The notes beneath the pieces are model-generated. The model did no database searches, was not told where the DNA came from, and saw only the letters and a program-made list of their open reading frames with translations. Of a stretch of 14,593 bases of DNA, positions 12,593-14,593 are shown in pieces. The stretch is from Tardiphaga sp. (GTDB taxonomy: Bacteria; Pseudomonadota; Alphaproteobacteria; Rhizobiales; Xanthobacteraceae): assembly GCA_028290325.1 (NCBI GenBank), contig JAQGJY010000033.1:1-14593 (forward strand), written 5' to 3'. Numbering within the stretch: the stretch's first letter is position 1; each line of letters starts with the position of its first letter. A program made the translations under genes and the position numbers.

Positions 12593-14029
12593 ATGCGTCG
12601 TTTGCTGGCTCTGTTCGCTGCCGTGTCCGTCGTTACGCTGGCCGGGGTGGTCGGCGCTGTGGCGCAAAGCCGCGTCGCTTTGGTGATCGGGCAATCGGCC
12701 TATCGGGCGGTCACGCCGCTGCCGAATCCCGCCAATGACGCCAAGGCGATCGCGCAACTGCTCGGCGACGCCGGTTTTGACGTCACGTCGGCCTCCGATC
12801 TCAACCAGACCGATCTGCGCGATACGGTCAGCGAATTCGCCGAGAAGATCGCGTCGAAGGGGCCGGACACCGTCGCGCTGGTTTACTATGCCGGGCACGG
12901 ATTGCAGATCGACGGCGAGAACTATCTCGTGCCGGTCGATGTCGATCCGAAGCGCGAGGCCGACATACCCTTGCAGGCGATGCGTCTGAACGACGTGATG
13001 AACACGCTCTCGGCGGTGCCGAGCAGGATGCGGATTGTGCTGCTGGACGCCTGCCGCAACAACCCGTTTCCCGGCCTGAACAAGACCGCCGGACGCGGCC
13101 TCGCCATCGTCGACGCCAAGGTCGGCGCGCCGGGCACCTTCGTCTCCTATTCGACCTCACCCGGCGCGGAGGCCGAAGACGGCACCGGCGGCAACAGTCC
13201 CTATACGGCGGCGTTGCTCGCCATCGCGCGACAGCCCGGCGTGTCGATAGAGGATGCGTTCAAGCGCGTGCGGCTCGCCGTCCACAAAGCGACCGACAGC
13301 CGCCAGACGCCATGGGACTCGTCATCGCTGACCGACGACTTCCGCTTTTTCGCCGCGCCCGGCACCGCTGATGTCGCAAAACCCGTGACCAGCAAGCGCA
13401 GCGTGGATGAGTGGCGCGCGGCGCTGCGCGGCAAGACGCCGGAGGAGGCCAACGAGGTGATCGTATCGGATGGCACCGAGGAGGCCTATGAGGCCTTCAT
13501 CGCGGATTACGGGCGCTCGCCGCTCGGGCCGGTGGCGCGCGAATGGCTCGATCGCCAGCGCCGCATGGTGGCCTGGAAGAACGCCGGCCTCGCCAACACC
13601 GCCGCCAGCTATCGCGCCTTCCTCGCGCAATATCCCGACAGCGACCTGTCGCCGACCGCGCGCAAGCTGGAAGAGCGGTTGCGCAATCGTCCGCTGCCCG
13701 CTGGCGCGGCGGCTTCCGGCGGCATCCCGCCGACCAATGTCGCGCTGGCGCCGACGTGTCCGTGCGGACCGAATGCGCCCGCCGTCATGCCACCGGCTCG
13801 CAAGAAAGCCGCGCCGGCACCGGCGCCGGCGCGTCGTGCCGAGCCGCAGCCGCCGAAGCGCGCCAGCAACCGTCCGCTGCGCGAGCCGCGTCCGTTGCCC
13901 TATGACGATGACGATGATGTCGTGATCTATCGACGCGGTCCTAGCTATGCGCCGCCGCCCGATGTCTATATCGGCCGCGGCGGCTATGGCGGATCCTATG
14001 GTGGATCACGCGGCGGCCCGTATCGCTAG
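12593..14029 (+). CDS. Secreted caspase-like protein (peptidase C14 p20 domain) with repeat and low-complexity C-terminus
   Basis: The 478-residue protein begins with a clear signal peptide (1-24, ending AVA before QS), so it should act in the periplasm or outside the cell. A caspase/metacaspase p20-like domain spans about 26-255. The catalytic pair is H102 in YYAGHG and C154 in LLDACRNNPF, the usual signature of bacterial caspase-like proteins. A pair of similar helical segments follows at 298-324 and 339-365. Next come a CPC motif (C389, C391), a proline/alanine/lysine-rich linker (about 395-437), five aspartates (438-442) and a Tyr/Gly-rich tail with YGGS twice (465-472). GAGGA at 12582-12586 supports the ATG. 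Metacaspases cleave after Arg or Lys, but activity, substrate and role here are unknown. Both catalytic residues are present, so it need not be a pseudoenzyme. A hairpin follows the stop. Confidence 0.88.
   Translation: MRRLLALFAAVSVVTLAGVVGAVAQSRVALVIGQSAYRAVTPLPNPANDAKAIAQLLGDAGFDVTSASDLNQTDLRDTVSEFAEKIASKGPDTVALVYYAGHGLQIDGENYLVPVDVDPKREADIPLQAMRLNDVMNTLSAVPSRMRIVLLDACRNNPFPGLNKTAGRGLAIVDAKVGAPGTFVSYSTSPGAEAEDGTGGNSPYTAALLAIARQPGVSIEDAFKRVRLAVHKATDSRQTPWDSSSLTDDFRFFAAPGTADVAKPVTSKRSVDEWRAALRGKTPEEANEVIVSDGTEEAYEAFIADYGRSPLGPVAREWLDRQRRMVAWKNAGLANTAASYRAFLAQYPDSDLSPTARKLEERLRNRPLPAGAAASGGIPPTNVALAPTCPCGPNAPAVMPPARKKAAPAPAPARRAEPQPPKRASNRPLREPRPLPYDDDDDVVIYRRGPSYAPPPDVYIGRGGYGGSYGGSRGGPYR
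13985..14008 (+). repeat. Tandem 12-bp repeat coding YGGS-YGGS in the caspase-like tail
   Basis: Two adjacent 12-bp units, TATGGCGGATCC (13985-13996) and TATGGTGGATCA (13997-14008), differ at two third-codon positions. They are in frame and encode Tyr-Gly-Gly-Ser twice (residues 465-472). Such short units can expand or contract by slippage. Confidence 0.7.
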
Positions 14030-14036
14030 GCGAACG

Positions 14037-14052
14037 CGACGCCGAGGCGTCG
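14037..14052 (+). terminator. Stem-loop just after the caspase-like gene
   Basis: CGACGCC (14037-14043) and GGCGTCG (14046-14052) are perfect inverted 7-mers around GA, starting 8 bases after the stop. In RNA the stem would be about 5-6 bp with a small loop. No T run follows, so it is either a T-less terminator or a 3'-end stabilising structure. The symmetry is certain; the function is not. Confidence 0.38.
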
Positions 14053-14165
14053 ATGATCCGCCTGACCGCCCGACCGCGCGACAGCGGCGCCGGGATTCTC
14101 CCTATCCAGCCGCGCGCGGCGCCGGATCGCGGATCATGCAATCGAGCGCGCCTCGTGGCGGTGGC

Positions 14166-14195
14166 TTGAAAACGCCATGGTCGCTCGGGTATGTT
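14166..14195 (+). promoter_or_regulatory. Candidate sigma-70-type promoter for the small secreted protein gene
   Basis: TTGAAA (14166-14171) and TATGTT (14190-14195) are spaced by 18 bases, a reasonable -35/-10 pair. It lies 28 bases before the ATG at 14223. A separate promoter is plausible because 193 bp and a stem-loop separate this gene from the caspase-like gene. Assigned by eye only. Confidence 0.35.
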
Positions 14196-14222
14196 GGTAT
14201 GTAAACCGGCAGGGTGGATTTG

Positions 14223-14555
14223 ATGCGACGATTGAACAGACGACGACGCGTGGCCTCGGCGGCGCTGGCCATCTGGCTCGCGGCGGGTCTTGGCGGCACC
14301 GTCGCACAGGCGCAGGTGCCGAACGTCAATCTGATGCCCGAGCTGAAATCGAAATCGCCGGAAGAAAAAGAGCAGGAGGCGGTGGCCGACAAGGCCTATC
14401 GCGAATCGCTGCGGAAGATTCCGAACAAGTCGGTCAGCGATCCCTGGGGTGATGTGCGCGGATCGGAGGCGCCACGCGCGGCCGCGCCCAAGGCCGCCGC
14501 GCCGAAAGCCAACCAGGCCAAGCGTCAGGTCAAACCGGACGGCACGCTGAATTAG
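14223..14555 (+). CDS. Small secreted protein of unknown function
   Basis: The 110-residue product starts with a strongly basic n-region (RRLNRRRR) and a hydrophobic core (about 12-25). A likely signal-peptidase site after AQA, near residue 30, makes it periplasmic or exported. The mature part is charged and probably helical (KSKSPEEKEQEAVADKAYRE). It then has a SVSDPWGDVRG segment and an alanine/lysine/proline-rich end (about 84-103). I recognise this style from hypothetical proteins of Bradyrhizobium relatives but can name no function. The ATG at 14223 is preferred to a GTG at 14214 because the AGGGTGGA there serves as ribosome site. It follows the caspase-like gene in the same direction, but the 193-bp gap, hairpin and candidate promoter suggest separate expression. 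The 38 bases after its stop show nothing recognisable. Confidence 0.75.
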   Translation: MRRLNRRRRVASAALAIWLAAGLGGTVAQAQVPNVNLMPELKSKSPEEKEQEAVADKAYRESLRKIPNKSVSDPWGDVRGSEAPRAAAPKAAAPKANQAKRQVKPDGTLN

Positions 14556-14593
14556 GCCAGGTTTCGCCAGCGACCGGCTCGGCCGTTAGGTCT

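Noticed and set aside
1..14593. Mobile elements, tRNA genes, CRISPR arrays, phage genes or a defence island
   Set aside because: No transposase, integrase, att-like direct repeats, spaced direct repeats or tRNA-like cloverleaf was seen, and codon style is even across the window.

Overview
The window looks like ordinary chromosome from a GC-rich alphaproteobacterium. The gene families and styles (alanine-rich coding, a chemoreceptor ending in a VGRFLSTVRAA-like tail, secreted caspase-like and DPWG-type small proteins) suggest Hyphomicrobiales, probably Nitrobacteraceae (Bradyrhizobium, Rhodopseudomonas or Afipia-like). This placement is inference from protein style, not a search. I see no tRNA, rRNA, insertion sequence, integrase, CRISPR array or origin.

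Layout, left to right. (1) Bases 1-3633 hold a four-enzyme tetronate (L-threonate type) catabolic set. otnC (decarboxylase) runs leftward off the edge. ltnD-otnI-otnK run rightward as a tightly packed operon (3-bp gap, then an ATGA overlap). The 72-bp divergent spacer carries nested inverted repeats. Together the enzymes would oxidise L-threonate, isomerise the 2-oxo acid to the 3-oxo acid, phosphorylate it and decarboxylate it to dihydroxyacetone phosphate. No transporter or regulator of this pathway is in the window. (2) Bases 3798-5504 encode a classical membrane chemoreceptor. It has an AT-rich palindromic promoter region and ends in a strong intrinsic terminator. (3) Bases 5726-10112 are a two-gene RND efflux operon, pump first and then periplasmic adaptor, overlapping by 11 bp. 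No outer-membrane channel gene is present. (4) Bases 10161-12319, on the minus strand, hold a translationally coupled pair: a BioF2-like GNAT acyltransferase followed by a JmjC/FIH-like 2-oxoglutarate oxygenase. Their substrate is unknown. (5) Bases 12593-14555 on the plus strand hold a secreted caspase-like (C14) protein with an unusual repeat and low-complexity C-terminus, then a small secreted protein of unknown function.

The least explained parts are the GNAT/2-oxoglutarate oxygenase pair and the exported caspase-like protein with its elaborate tail. Neither can be assigned a biological role from sequence alone. The rest is recognisable metabolism, chemotaxis and efflux. Large open frames antisense to the pump, the oxygenase and the acyltransferase are codon-bias shadows and were not annotated.
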